Below are positions 7,423-14,174 of a DNA stretch of 34,403 nucleotides, piece after piece. Each line of letters starts with the position of its first letter. Positions within the stretch are counted from its first letter, which is position 1. The position numbers and the translations under genes were made by a program. Under the pieces are notes generated by a model that saw nothing but the letters and a program-made list of their open reading frames with translations, was not told the origin of the DNA and did no database searches. This DNA comes from an uncultured Marmoricola sp. (GTDB lineage: Bacteria; Actinomycetota; Actinomycetes; Propionibacteriales; Nocardioidaceae), in contig NZ_CALTZE010000023.1 in assembly GCF_943913695.1 (NCBI RefSeq), positions 1-34,403 on the forward strand, in the 5' to 3' direction.

Positions 7423-7683
7423 ATGGGCTTCATCGACGACGCCAAGAAGAAGCTGAGCCGAGCGGTCGACAAGCACGGCGACAAGATCGACCAGGGCATC
7501 ACCAAGGCCACCCAGGCGGCCCAGGACTTCGACCGCAAGAAGACCGGCGGCAAGCACAGCGGCAAGATCGCGCAGGGAGCCGCCAAGGCACGCGAGGGCC
7601 TCGACAAGCTCGACGGCAAGTCGGGCGACGACCTCGGCGGCCCGGCCGGCCCGGCCGGCCCGACCCCGCGGGCTCCGCAGTGA
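7423..7683 (+). CDS. MT0933/Rv0909-type small antitoxin-like protein
   Basis: An 86-residue Lys/Asp/Gly-rich protein starting MGFIDDAKKKLSRAVDKHGD and continuing with KIDQGITKATQ and KKTGGKHSGKI. This pattern is that of the MT0933 (Rv0909-like) family, annotated as antitoxin. It has a clear AGGAGG Shine-Dalgarno at 7413-7418. The C-terminus is a Gly/Pro tail. No toxin gene is adjacent; the next gene, which overlaps by four bases, is an acidic unknown. The pairing of a basic with an acidic small protein is the notable context. Family assignment is likely, while the antitoxin role here is doubtful. Confidence 0.75.
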   Translation: MGFIDDAKKKLSRAVDKHGDKIDQGITKATQAAQDFDRKKTGGKHSGKIAQGAAKAREGLDKLDGKSGDDLGGPAGPAGPTPRAPQ

Positions 7684-7925
7684 GCGACACCCCCGGCGAG
7701 GCCCCCGAGCCGCAGACCGACACCGAGCCCGACTTCGCCCCGGGCGGCCCGGCCGACCGGATCGACCGCGACGAGGACGACTTCCCCCTCACCACCCCCG
7801 ACCAGCCGCGCTCCGCGCAGGTCGAGGACGAGGAGGTGCCCGACGAGATCGAGCAGACCGACGACTCCGACGCCGGCACCGGCGAGGAGGACGGCGTCGA
7901 CCCCTCCGAGGAGGACCCGGTCTGA
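7680..7925 (+). CDS. Small acidic protein of unknown function
   Basis: An 81-residue, strongly acidic protein (MSDTPGEAPEPQTDTEPD... ending GVDPSEEDPV), probably disordered. The GTG start overlaps the TGA of the preceding gene as GTGA, which implies translational coupling to the MT0933-like protein. It resembles in composition the two MSET proteins at 1979 and 2262. The stop overlaps a possible CTG start of the following GNAT gene (CTGA). I do not recognise the family. Confidence 0.65.
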   Translation: MSDTPGEAPEPQTDTEPDFAPGGPADRIDRDEDDFPLTTPDQPRSAQVEDEEVPDEIEQTDDSDAGTGEEDGVDPSEEDPV

Positions 7926-7945
7926 CGGCCCTCCCGGCCAACGAC

Positions 7946-8590
7946 GTGCGCCGCTGGCACACCGGCTGGCGGCGCACCCGCGGCCTCCCGGCCGCCACCG
8001 AGCAGCCCGAGGGCGTGCTGTGCGTCGCGGTGGGCACACCGGGACGCGGCGTCGAGCAGCTCGTGCTCGACGGTGACGCCCACCCGCGCCGCATCGACGC
8101 CGCCGCGACGGCCGCGCTCGGCCTGCGGGACCCCTGGGTCACCGTCCCGACGCTGCGACCCGGACACGTCGCCGACCGGCTCGTCGAGCACCGGCTGCGC
8201 ATCGCCCTCGACTCCGAGCGCCTGATGTCGGTCGAGCTCGTCGCTCAGCGGCGCCTCGCCGCCGCGCCCGGCTGGCGCGCCGACCTCGAGCGGGCGGCGT
8301 ACGAGTCGAGCGAGGTGTGGCGGCTGCGCCTGCTCGACGGCGAGGGCCGGCTGGCGGCGCGCGGCGAGGTCGCCGTGGTCGGCGACGTCGCGGTCGTCGA
8401 CCGGGTCGAGACCGAGTCCGCCTACCGCAGACGCGGCCTCGGCGGCGCCGTGATGTCGCGGCTGGCCGACCTCGCCGAGTCGGCCGGCGCGACCCGGGGG
8501 CTGCTGATGGCGAGCCCCGCCGGGCAGTCCCTCTATGCGTCGCTCGGCTGGCAGGGTCACGACCGGGTCGTGGTGGCGCGGCTCCCCTAG
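7946..8590 (+). CDS. GNAT family N-acetyltransferase
   Basis: A 214-residue protein with the GNAT fold in its C-terminal half: the acetyl-CoA-binding segment VETESAYRRRGLGGAVM (RRRGLG loop) at about 158-174, followed by ATRGLLMASPAGQSLYASLGW, the usual beta-5/alpha-4 end. The N-terminal half (RRWHTGWRRTRGL, VGTPGRGVEQLVL) is typical of an actinobacterial GNAT group of unknown substrate. GTG 7946 is the first standard start. An upstream CTG at 7922 overlapping the previous stop would add eight residues and may be the true start. The stop TAG shares the palindrome CTAG with the stop of convergent miaB. Confidence 0.85.
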   Translation: MRRWHTGWRRTRGLPAATEQPEGVLCVAVGTPGRGVEQLVLDGDAHPRRIDAAATAALGLRDPWVTVPTLRPGHVADRLVEHRLRIALDSERLMSVELVAQRRLAAAPGWRADLERAAYESSEVWRLRLLDGEGRLAARGEVAVVGDVAVVDRVETESAYRRRGLGGAVMSRLADLAESAGATRGLLMASPAGQSLYASLGWQGHDRVVVARLP

Positions 8591-10110
8591 CGCACCGAGC
8601 AGCCGTCGACCGCCGGGAGCGGGTCGGGCACGCCGAGGCCGGGCATGCCCAGCCCCACGGCGGGCGAGGTCGCGGGCGCCGTGCGGGCCTCCCAGGCGTC
8701 GCCCGAGCGCGTACGCCGCAGCGAGCGCACCGGGCCGTCAGCGACCAGGTGGTGCGGGGCGGCGTAGGTGATCTCGACCTCGACCATGTCGCCGGGGCGC
8801 ACCTGCAGCGGGGTGCCGTCGGGAGCCAGGGGGGTGAAGTGCACGAGCCGGTTGTCGCGGGCGCGCCCGGAGAGCCGGGCGGTGGCGGCGTCCTTGCGGC
8901 CCTCACCCTCGGCCACCATCAGCTCGACGGTGCGCCCGACCAGCCGTGAGCTCTCGGCCCAGGCGACCTCATCGACCACCGCGACCAGCCGCTGGTAGCG
9001 GTCCTTGACCACAGCGGGGTCGACCTGGTCGGGGAGCGTGGCGGCCGGGGTGCCGGGGCGCTTGGAGTACTGGAAGGTGAAGGCCCCGGCGAAGCGGGCG
9101 GCCCGCACGACGTCGAGCGTGGCCTCGAAGTCGGCCTCAGTCTCGCCCGGGAAGCCCACGATGATGTCGGTGGTGATCGCGGCGTCGGGGATCGCGGCGC
9201 GCACCCGCTCGATGATGCCGAGGAAGCGCTGCTGGCGGTAGGAGCGTCGCATCGCCTTGAGGACGCGGTCAGAGCCCGACTGCAGCGGCATGTGCAGCGA
9301 CGGCATCACCGTCGGCGTCTCGGCCATGGCCTCGATGACGTCGTCGGTGAACTCCGCCGGGTGTGGCGAGGTGAAGCGCACCCGCTCCAGGCCCTCGATC
9401 TCGCCACACGCGCGCAGCAGCTTGGAGAAGGCCTGCCGGTCGCCGAACTCGACGCCGTAGGCGTTGACGTTCTGCCCCAGCAGCGTGACCTCGGTGACGC
9501 CCTCGGCCACGAGCGCCTCGACCTCGGCCAGGATCTCACCGGGCCGCCGGTCGCGCTCCTTGCCGCGCAGCGCCGGCACGATGCAGAAGGTGCAGGTGTT
9601 GTTGCACCCGACGCTGACCGAGACCCACGCGGCGTACGCCGACTCCCGGCGGGTCGGCAGCGTCGAGGGGAAGACCTCGAGCGACTCGAGGATCTCGACC
9701 TGGGCCTCCTCCGCGACCCGGGCGCGCTCCAGCAGCGCCGGCAGCGACCCGATGTTGTGGGTGCCGAAGACGACGTCGACCCAGGGCGCCCGCTCGGTGA
9801 TGGTGGCGCGGTCCTTCTGTGCCAGGCAGCCGCCGACGGCGATCTGCATGCCGGGCCGCGCGGCCTTGACGGGCGCGAGGTGACCGAGGTTGCCGTAGAG
9901 CTTGTTGTCGGCGTTCTCGCGCACCGCGCAGGTGTTGAAGACGACGACGTCGGCCTGCTCGCCGCCGGGCACAGCGGCGTACCCCGCCTGCTCGAGGAGC
10001 CCCGAGAGGCGCTCGGAGTCGTGCACGTTCATCTGGCACCCGTAGGTGCGGACCTCGTAGGTGCGGGGCCCAGATGTGCTGGCAGCTGTGCTGGTGGAGG
10101 TGCTGGTCAT
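8587..10110 (-). CDS. miaB: tRNA-2-methylthio-N6-dimethylallyladenosine synthase
   Basis: A 507-residue radical-SAM methylthiotransferase that adds the 2-methylthio group to the MiaA product on tRNA. The N-terminal UPF0004 domain supplies Cys25 (YGCQMN), Cys61 (NTCAVREN) and Cys95 (GGCLAQ) for one iron-sulfur cluster. The radical-SAM cluster motif CNNTCTFC has Cys169, Cys173 and Cys176. GFPGETEADF and a C-terminal TRAM domain (RLVGRTVELMVAEG...) follow, then a tail ending VDGCSVR. The start is ATG 10110, after a Thr/Ser-rich leader; TACCCT lies ten bases upstream. It diverges from gluA. It consumes SAM for both radical and methyl chemistry. Confidence 0.96.
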   Translation of the reverse strand: MTSTSTSTAASTSGPRTYEVRTYGCQMNVHDSERLSGLLEQAGYAAVPGGEQADVVVFNTCAVRENADNKLYGNLGHLAPVKAARPGMQIAVGGCLAQKDRATITERAPWVDVVFGTHNIGSLPALLERARVAEEAQVEILESLEVFPSTLPTRRESAYAAWVSVSVGCNNTCTFCIVPALRGKERDRRPGEILAEVEALVAEGVTEVTLLGQNVNAYGVEFGDRQAFSKLLRACGEIEGLERVRFTSPHPAEFTDDVIEAMAETPTVMPSLHMPLQSGSDRVLKAMRRSYRQQRFLGIIERVRAAIPDAAITTDIIVGFPGETEADFEATLDVVRAARFAGAFTFQYSKRPGTPAATLPDQVDPAVVKDRYQRLVAVVDEVAWAESSRLVGRTVELMVAEGEGRKDAATARLSGRARDNRLVHFTPLAPDGTPLQVRPGDMVEVEITYAAPHHLVADGPVRSLRRTRSGDAWEARTAPATSPAVGLGMPGLGVPDPLPAVDGCSVR

Positions 10111-10194
10111 GGCGGGTCCCAGGGTACGGCGCCGACGCGACGCGCCACGCACGGTCGGTGCGCCAAGGTCACGAAAGGGTCACTACGCCCGTCT

Positions 10195-10206
10195 CGGGTC
10201 GACCCG
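10195..10206. promoter_or_regulatory. 12-base palindrome upstream of gluA
   Basis: CGGGTCGACCCG is a perfect 12-base palindrome in the miaB-gluA gap. It covers the expected -35 position for the TAGGGT element at 10223. Three GGTCAC copies also lie in this 125-base gap. It may be an operator, but a short GC-rich palindrome could arise by chance. Confidence 0.35.
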
Positions 10207-10222
10207 GGAAACACCGGACCCC

Positions 10223-10228
10223 TAGGGT
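10223..10228 (+). promoter_or_regulatory. Candidate leaderless -10 element of gluA
   Basis: TAGGGT lies seven bases before the gluA ATG (10236). TCGACC, 18 bases upstream, is a 4/6 -35 match and sits in the 10195-10206 palindrome. Confidence 0.5.
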
Positions 10229-10235
10229 CACCGCC

Positions 10236-11009
10236 ATGACCGAGCCCAGGTCCGCAGCGAGCACGCCCACACGCGAGCCCCTGATCGTCCTCGACGGCGT
10301 CCAGAAGTGGTTCGGCGACCTGCACGTGCTCCAGGACATCGACCTGACCGTGGGCAAGGGCGAGGTCGTGGTGGTGATCGGCCCGTCGGGCTCGGGCAAG
10401 TCGACGCTGTGCCGCACCATCAACCGGCTCGAGACGATCGACGAGGGCACCATCACCCTCGACGGCGAGAAGCTCGCCGAGGAGGGCAAGGAGCTCGCGC
10501 GGCTGCGCAGCGAGGTCGGCATGGTCTTCCAGAGCTTCAACCTCTTCGCCCACAAGACGATCCTGGAGAACGTCACGCTCGGGCCGATCAAGGTGCGCGG
10601 CAAGAAGAAGGAGGAGGCCGAGGCGCGCGCCACCGAGCTCCTCGAGCGCGTCGGCGTCGCCCACCAGGCCGCGAAGTACCCCGCCCAGCTCTCCGGCGGC
10701 CAGCAGCAGCGCGTGGCGATCGCTCGCGCGCTGGCGATGGAGCCCAAGGCGATGCTCTTCGACGAGCCGACCTCCGCGCTGGACCCGGAGATGATCTCCG
10801 AGGTGCTCGACGTCATGGTCGACCTCGCCAAGCGCGGCATGACCATGATCGTGGTCACCCACGAGATGGGCTTCGCGCGCACCGCCGCCGACCGTGTCGT
10901 CTTCATGTCCGACGGCGCGATCGTCGAGGAGAACACCCCCGAGGAGTTCTTCACCAACCCGCAGTCCGAGCGCGCCAAGGACTTCCTCGGCAAGATCCTC
11001 AGCCACTGA
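10236..11009 (+). CDS. gluA: Glutamate/polar amino acid ABC transporter, ATP-binding protein
   Basis: A 257-residue ABC ATPase that powers uptake through the GluCD-type permeases. Walker A GPSGSGKST is at 49-57, the signature is LSGGQQQRVAIARALAMEP, Walker B is AMLFDEPTSALDPE and the H-loop is VVTHEM. The family is the polar amino acid uptake type (GlnQ/GluA). It opens a four-gene operon in the same order as corynebacterial gluABCD, which also lies close to recX and miaB. Substrate (glutamate) is by synteny and family, not proven. A GTG/ATG upstream extension was rejected because the homologous N-terminus begins shortly after Met1. Confidence 0.88.
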   Translation: MTEPRSAASTPTREPLIVLDGVQKWFGDLHVLQDIDLTVGKGEVVVVIGPSGSGKSTLCRTINRLETIDEGTITLDGEKLAEEGKELARLRSEVGMVFQSFNLFAHKTILENVTLGPIKVRGKKKEEAEARATELLERVGVAHQAAKYPAQLSGGQQQRVAIARALAMEPKAMLFDEPTSALDPEMISEVLDVMVDLAKRGMTMIVVTHEMGFARTAADRVVFMSDGAIVEENTPEEFFTNPQSERAKDFLGKILSH

Positions 11010-11083
11010 GACCTGCCGCCCGGCGCGCGCCACCCCATCCCCTGCACAGCCGACCAGCCACCCCCAGGAAAGAGGAGAAGGCA

Positions 11084-11983
11084 ATGCGACTGAAGAGGAC
11101 CAGTGCGGCCGCGGCCGCGATCGGGCTCGGGTTCGCCCTGAGCGCCTGCGGCGGCAGCGCCGGCGAGTCGTCCACCGGCGCCGAGGGCGCCGAGGCCCCC
11201 GAGTGGGAGGTCGTCGAGAGCCCCGAGTTCGAGGCGGGCTCCGCGATGGCCGAGCTGGCCGAGGCCGGGGAGGTCACCATCGGCGTGAAGTTCGACCAGC
11301 CCGGGCTGGGCTTCAAGGGCGCCACCGATGACATGCCCAGCGGATTCGACGTCGAGATCGCCAAGATGCTGGCGGGCCAGCTCGGCATCGCCGCCGAGGA
11401 CGTCACCTTCGAGGAGACGATCTCGGACAACCGCGAGCCCTACCTCCAGCGCGGGCGCGTCGACATGGTGCTGGCGACCTACTCCATCACCGACGAGCGC
11501 CGCCAGATCGTCGGCCAGACCGGTCCCTACCTGATCACCGGCCAGCAGGTGCTCGTGCCCGCCGACTCCGACGTCGAGGGCATCGAGGACCTCCAGGGCG
11601 AGGAGGTCTGCGCCGCCGCCGGCTCGACCTCGCTGGAGAACGTCGAGACCGAGGGCGCCGTGCCCGCGCCGGCCGACAACTACGCGGCCTGCGTCGACGA
11701 CGTGCTCAACGGCACCGTGCCTGCGATGTCGACCGACGGCGCGATCCTGCTCGGCTACGCCGCGGAGAACGAGGGCGAGCTGAAGGTCGTCGGCGACCAG
11801 TTCTCCGAGGAGCGCATCGGCGTCGGCTACTCCAAGGACAGCCCGGAGATGTGCGAGTTCATCAACGAGGCGCTCCAGAAGTCCTTCGACGACGGCACCT
11901 GGGCCGAGGCCTACGAATACACCCTCGGCGGCGAGGGCGTCGAGGTGCCGGACCCGCCGGCCCTCGACGACTGCCAGGCCTGA
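11084..11983 (+). CDS. gluB: Glutamate/polar amino acid-binding lipoprotein
   Basis: A 299-residue extracellular solute-binding protein of family 3. It has a lipoprotein signal (basic MRLKR, hydrophobic core, lipobox LSAC with Cys near residue 20), a Gly/Ser/Glu linker, then SBP domain motifs VTIGVKFDQPGLGF, GFDVEIAKMLA, NREPYLQRGRVDMVLATYSIT and QTGPYLITGQQVLV. A strong AGAGGAGAAGG ribosome site precedes ATG 11084, as expected for the component needed in excess. A stable hairpin follows it and probably reduces transcription of the permease genes. Confidence 0.9.
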   Translation: MRLKRTSAAAAAIGLGFALSACGGSAGESSTGAEGAEAPEWEVVESPEFEAGSAMAELAEAGEVTIGVKFDQPGLGFKGATDDMPSGFDVEIAKMLAGQLGIAAEDVTFEETISDNREPYLQRGRVDMVLATYSITDERRQIVGQTGPYLITGQQVLVPADSDVEGIEDLQGEEVCAAAGSTSLENVETEGAVPAPADNYAACVDDVLNGTVPAMSTDGAILLGYAAENEGELKVVGDQFSEERIGVGYSKDSPEMCEFINEALQKSFDDGTWAEAYEYTLGGEGVEVPDPPALDDCQA

Positions 11984-12002
11984 TCGACCCGATCGATGCA
12001 GT

Positions 12003-12038
12003 GAGCGCCCGGACGACCGACTGGTCGTCCGGGCGCTC
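12003..12038 (+). terminator. Hairpin between gluB and gluC (attenuator)
   Basis: A perfect 16-base stem (12003-12018 with 12023-12038) with a GACT loop lies between the binding-protein and permease genes. No U-tract follows, so it may act as a partial terminator or an RNA-stabilising 3' end for gluAB. This would give a surplus of GluB over membrane subunits. Confidence 0.85.
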
Positions 12039-12058
12039 CTGACGAAGGAGGTGCTGCG

Positions 12059-12742
12059 ATGAGCATCGTGCTGGAGAACCTCGACCTCGTGGGTCGGGCA
12101 CTCGGCTACACGCTGCTGTTCTTCGCCATCGCTGCGGTGCTCTCCCTGCTGCTGGGGACGCTGCTCGCGGCGATGCGGGTCGGCCCGGTCGCGGTGCTGC
12201 GACGCTGCGCGTCGACCTACGTCACGGTGGTGCGCAACACCCCGCTGCTCGTGGTGCTGCTGTTCTTCCGCGTCGCCGGTCCCCGGGTCGGCCTGAACTT
12301 CTCCTTCGTCGACCTCGAGCTCGGACAGTGGCGGATCAACAACATCTTCGCCTCCCTGGTCGTCGGCCTGTCGATCTACACCGCCGCGTTCGTCTGCGAG
12401 GCGCTGCGCTCAGGCATCAACGCCGTGCCGCTCGGCCAGGCCGAGGCGGCTCGTGCCGTCGGCCTCCCCTTCGGGGGCGTCATGACACAGGTGGTGCTGC
12501 CGCAAGCAATACGTGCGTCGGTCCCCCCGATGGCCAGCGTGCAGATCGCGTTGCTCAAGAACACCACCGTCTGTGGAGCCTTGGGCGTGGTCGAGCTCTT
12601 CGCCCGGATGCGCTCCTTCACCAACAACGACCCGACCCAGCGGATCGGCATCTTCATCGCCTTCGCGGCGATCTTCGTCGTCCTGGTGTTCGCCCTGTCC
12701 TTCGTGGCCAACAGGCTCGAGCGCCGCTGGAGGATCTCCTGA
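12059..12742 (+). CDS. gluC: Glutamate/polar amino acid ABC transporter permease
   Basis: A 227-residue inner-membrane permease of the His/Glu/Gln/Arg group. It has about five hydrophobic helices and the EAA loop EAARAVGLPFGGVMTQVVLP that contacts the ATPase. TYVTVVRNTPLLVVLLFF near the second helix is typical of the family. AAGGAGG (12045-12051) lies seven bases before the ATG, directly after the intergenic hairpin. It ends one base into the next start (TGATG), so the two permeases are translationally coupled. Confidence 0.9.
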   Translation: MSIVLENLDLVGRALGYTLLFFAIAAVLSLLLGTLLAAMRVGPVAVLRRCASTYVTVVRNTPLLVVLLFFRVAGPRVGLNFSFVDLELGQWRINNIFASLVVGLSIYTAAFVCEALRSGINAVPLGQAEAARAVGLPFGGVMTQVVLPQAIRASVPPMASVQIALLKNTTVCGALGVVELFARMRSFTNNDPTQRIGIFIAFAAIFVVLVFALSFVANRLERRWRIS

Positions 12743-13638
12743 TGAGCAGCGCCAGCGTCCTCTTCGACGCCCCCGGCCCGCGCACGGTGCGCCGGCACCG
12801 GCTCTACACCGCCCTCACGTTGGTCCTGCTGATCGCCGTGCTGGCGTTCGTCGGCTGGCGACTCTACGACGCCGGCCAGTTCGAGTACGACCAGTGGGAG
12901 GTCTTCATCACCCCCCGCTTCGTCGAGGCGATCCTCGTCGACGGCGTGCTGGTGGTGCTGCAGATGGCGGCCGCCGCCGTGGTGCTCTCGCTCGCCTTCG
13001 GACTCGTCTTCGGCGTCGCGAAGCTCGCCGAGAGCCCGCTGGTGCGCCTGCCGGCGACCTACATCGTGGAGTTCTTCCGCGCCGTGCCGGTGCTGCTGCT
13101 GATGATCCTGATCTTCTTCTCCTACGGCGTCACCCGCGGAGACAGCGGCGCCTACTGGAGCGTGGTCATCGCGCTGATGCTCTACAACGGCTCGGTACTG
13201 GCCGAGGTGGTGCGTGCCGGCATCCTCGCGGTGCCGAAGGGGCAGTCGGAGGCGGGACTGGCCATCGGGCTCGACCGGGGCCGGGTGACCCGGCTGATCC
13301 TGCTCCCGCAGGCGGTCAAGATCATGCTGCCCTCGATCATCAGCCAGTGCGTGGTGGCGCTGAAGGACACCAGCCTGGGGTACGCCGTCGCAGCCCCCGG
13401 GCTCGTGAGGCTGATGAGCCAGATCTACCAGCAGTTCGGCAACCAGTTCGCCACCCTCGTGGTGACCGCGGCGCTCTACATCCTGATGTGCAGCGCCCTG
13501 ACGGTTCTCGCCACCTGGGTGCAGCGGCGCTATGTGGGCGAGAAGAACGCCCTGGAGACCACCCGCGTCGGCCCGAACCAGGACGGTGGGCAGAGCTCCG
13601 GCTCAGGCTTCTCAGGGATGACTAGCGCTTCGGCGTGA
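12742..13638 (+). CDS. gluD: Glutamate/polar amino acid ABC transporter permease
   Basis: A 298-residue partner permease. A cytoplasmic basic N-terminus precedes a first helix at about 24-43. The core has the family motif YIVEFFRAVPVLLLMIL and the EAA loop SEAGLAIGLDRGRVTRLILLPQAVK. The C-terminus is a hydrophilic tail rich in Gly and Ser. It starts within the gluC stop (TGATG) and its last 17 bases overlap the convergent DUF4442 gene. Confidence 0.9.
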   Translation: MSSASVLFDAPGPRTVRRHRLYTALTLVLLIAVLAFVGWRLYDAGQFEYDQWEVFITPRFVEAILVDGVLVVLQMAAAAVVLSLAFGLVFGVAKLAESPLVRLPATYIVEFFRAVPVLLLMILIFFSYGVTRGDSGAYWSVVIALMLYNGSVLAEVVRAGILAVPKGQSEAGLAIGLDRGRVTRLILLPQAVKIMLPSIISQCVVALKDTSLGYAVAAPGLVRLMSQIYQQFGNQFATLVVTAALYILMCSALTVLATWVQRRYVGEKNALETTRVGPNQDGGQSSGSGFSGMTSASA

Positions 13639-14098
13639 CCCAGAGCCGGATCACGCCCTCGATCACGACCGTGCCGTCGTCACGCACGCCCTTGACCCGC
13701 ACGGGGACGTCGGGGTCGGTGCCGGTCCACTGCGCGGGGTCGGTGTCGGCGTGGCAGGTGATGTCACTGGTCGCCTTGGCGGTGTAGGCGACCTCCATGC
13801 CCTTGGGGATCCAGCGCTTCTCCGGCGGGATGCTGGCCTCGGCCAGCACGCCCATCGCGGCCTCGAGCCCGTTGCACAGCGCGATGGCGTGCACAGTGCC
13901 GATGTGGTTCTTGACCCCGCGCCGCTTGGGGATCACGACCTCGGCGTGGTTGGGCTCGATGACGGTGAAGCGCGGCCGGATCGACCAGAAGTAGGGCGCC
14001 ACCTGGCTGAAGGCGAAGGAGAACAGCCGCTCCCCCACCAGCGGGCCCACGACAGGCAGGGAGGTGGCGGTGCGGTGCAGGTCGACGACGCGGCTCAT
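13622..14098 (-). CDS. DUF4442 hotdog-fold protein
   Basis: A 158-residue protein of the DUF4442 (hotdog thioesterase-like) family. Motifs include the FSQVAPYFWSIRPRFTVIEPNHAEV segment (in part), KNHIGTVHAIALCNGLEAAMG, where the central helix of the hotdog lies, and a C-terminal strand GTVVIEGVIRLWV. It may act on an acyl-thioester but the substrate is unknown. The ATG at 14098 has TAGTCT six bases upstream, a leaderless promoter candidate. It diverges from the von Willebrand A protein and overlaps gluD by 17 bases at its 3' end. Confidence 0.85.
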   Translation of the reverse strand: MSRVVDLHRTATSLPVVGPLVGERLFSFAFSQVAPYFWSIRPRFTVIEPNHAEVVIPKRRGVKNHIGTVHAIALCNGLEAAMGVLAEASIPPEKRWIPKGMEVAYTAKATSDITCHADTDPAQWTGTDPDVPVRVKGVRDDGTVVIEGVIRLWVTPKR

Positions 14099-14104
14099 GG
14101 CCGG

Positions 14105-14110
14105 AGACTA
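14105..14110 (-). promoter_or_regulatory. Candidate leaderless -10 element of the DUF4442 gene
   Basis: TAGTCT on the minus strand lies six bases before the ATG at 14098. Confidence 0.5.
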
Positions 14111-14174
14111 CCGATGGGTAACGAAGCGCGGTCGACAGGTGTGACCTCGCAGGGGTCGTGGCAGGGTATCGCCC

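Noticed and set aside
7423..7683. A complete toxin-antitoxin module.
   Set aside because: No toxin-like gene is adjacent on either side; only the antitoxin-family protein is present.
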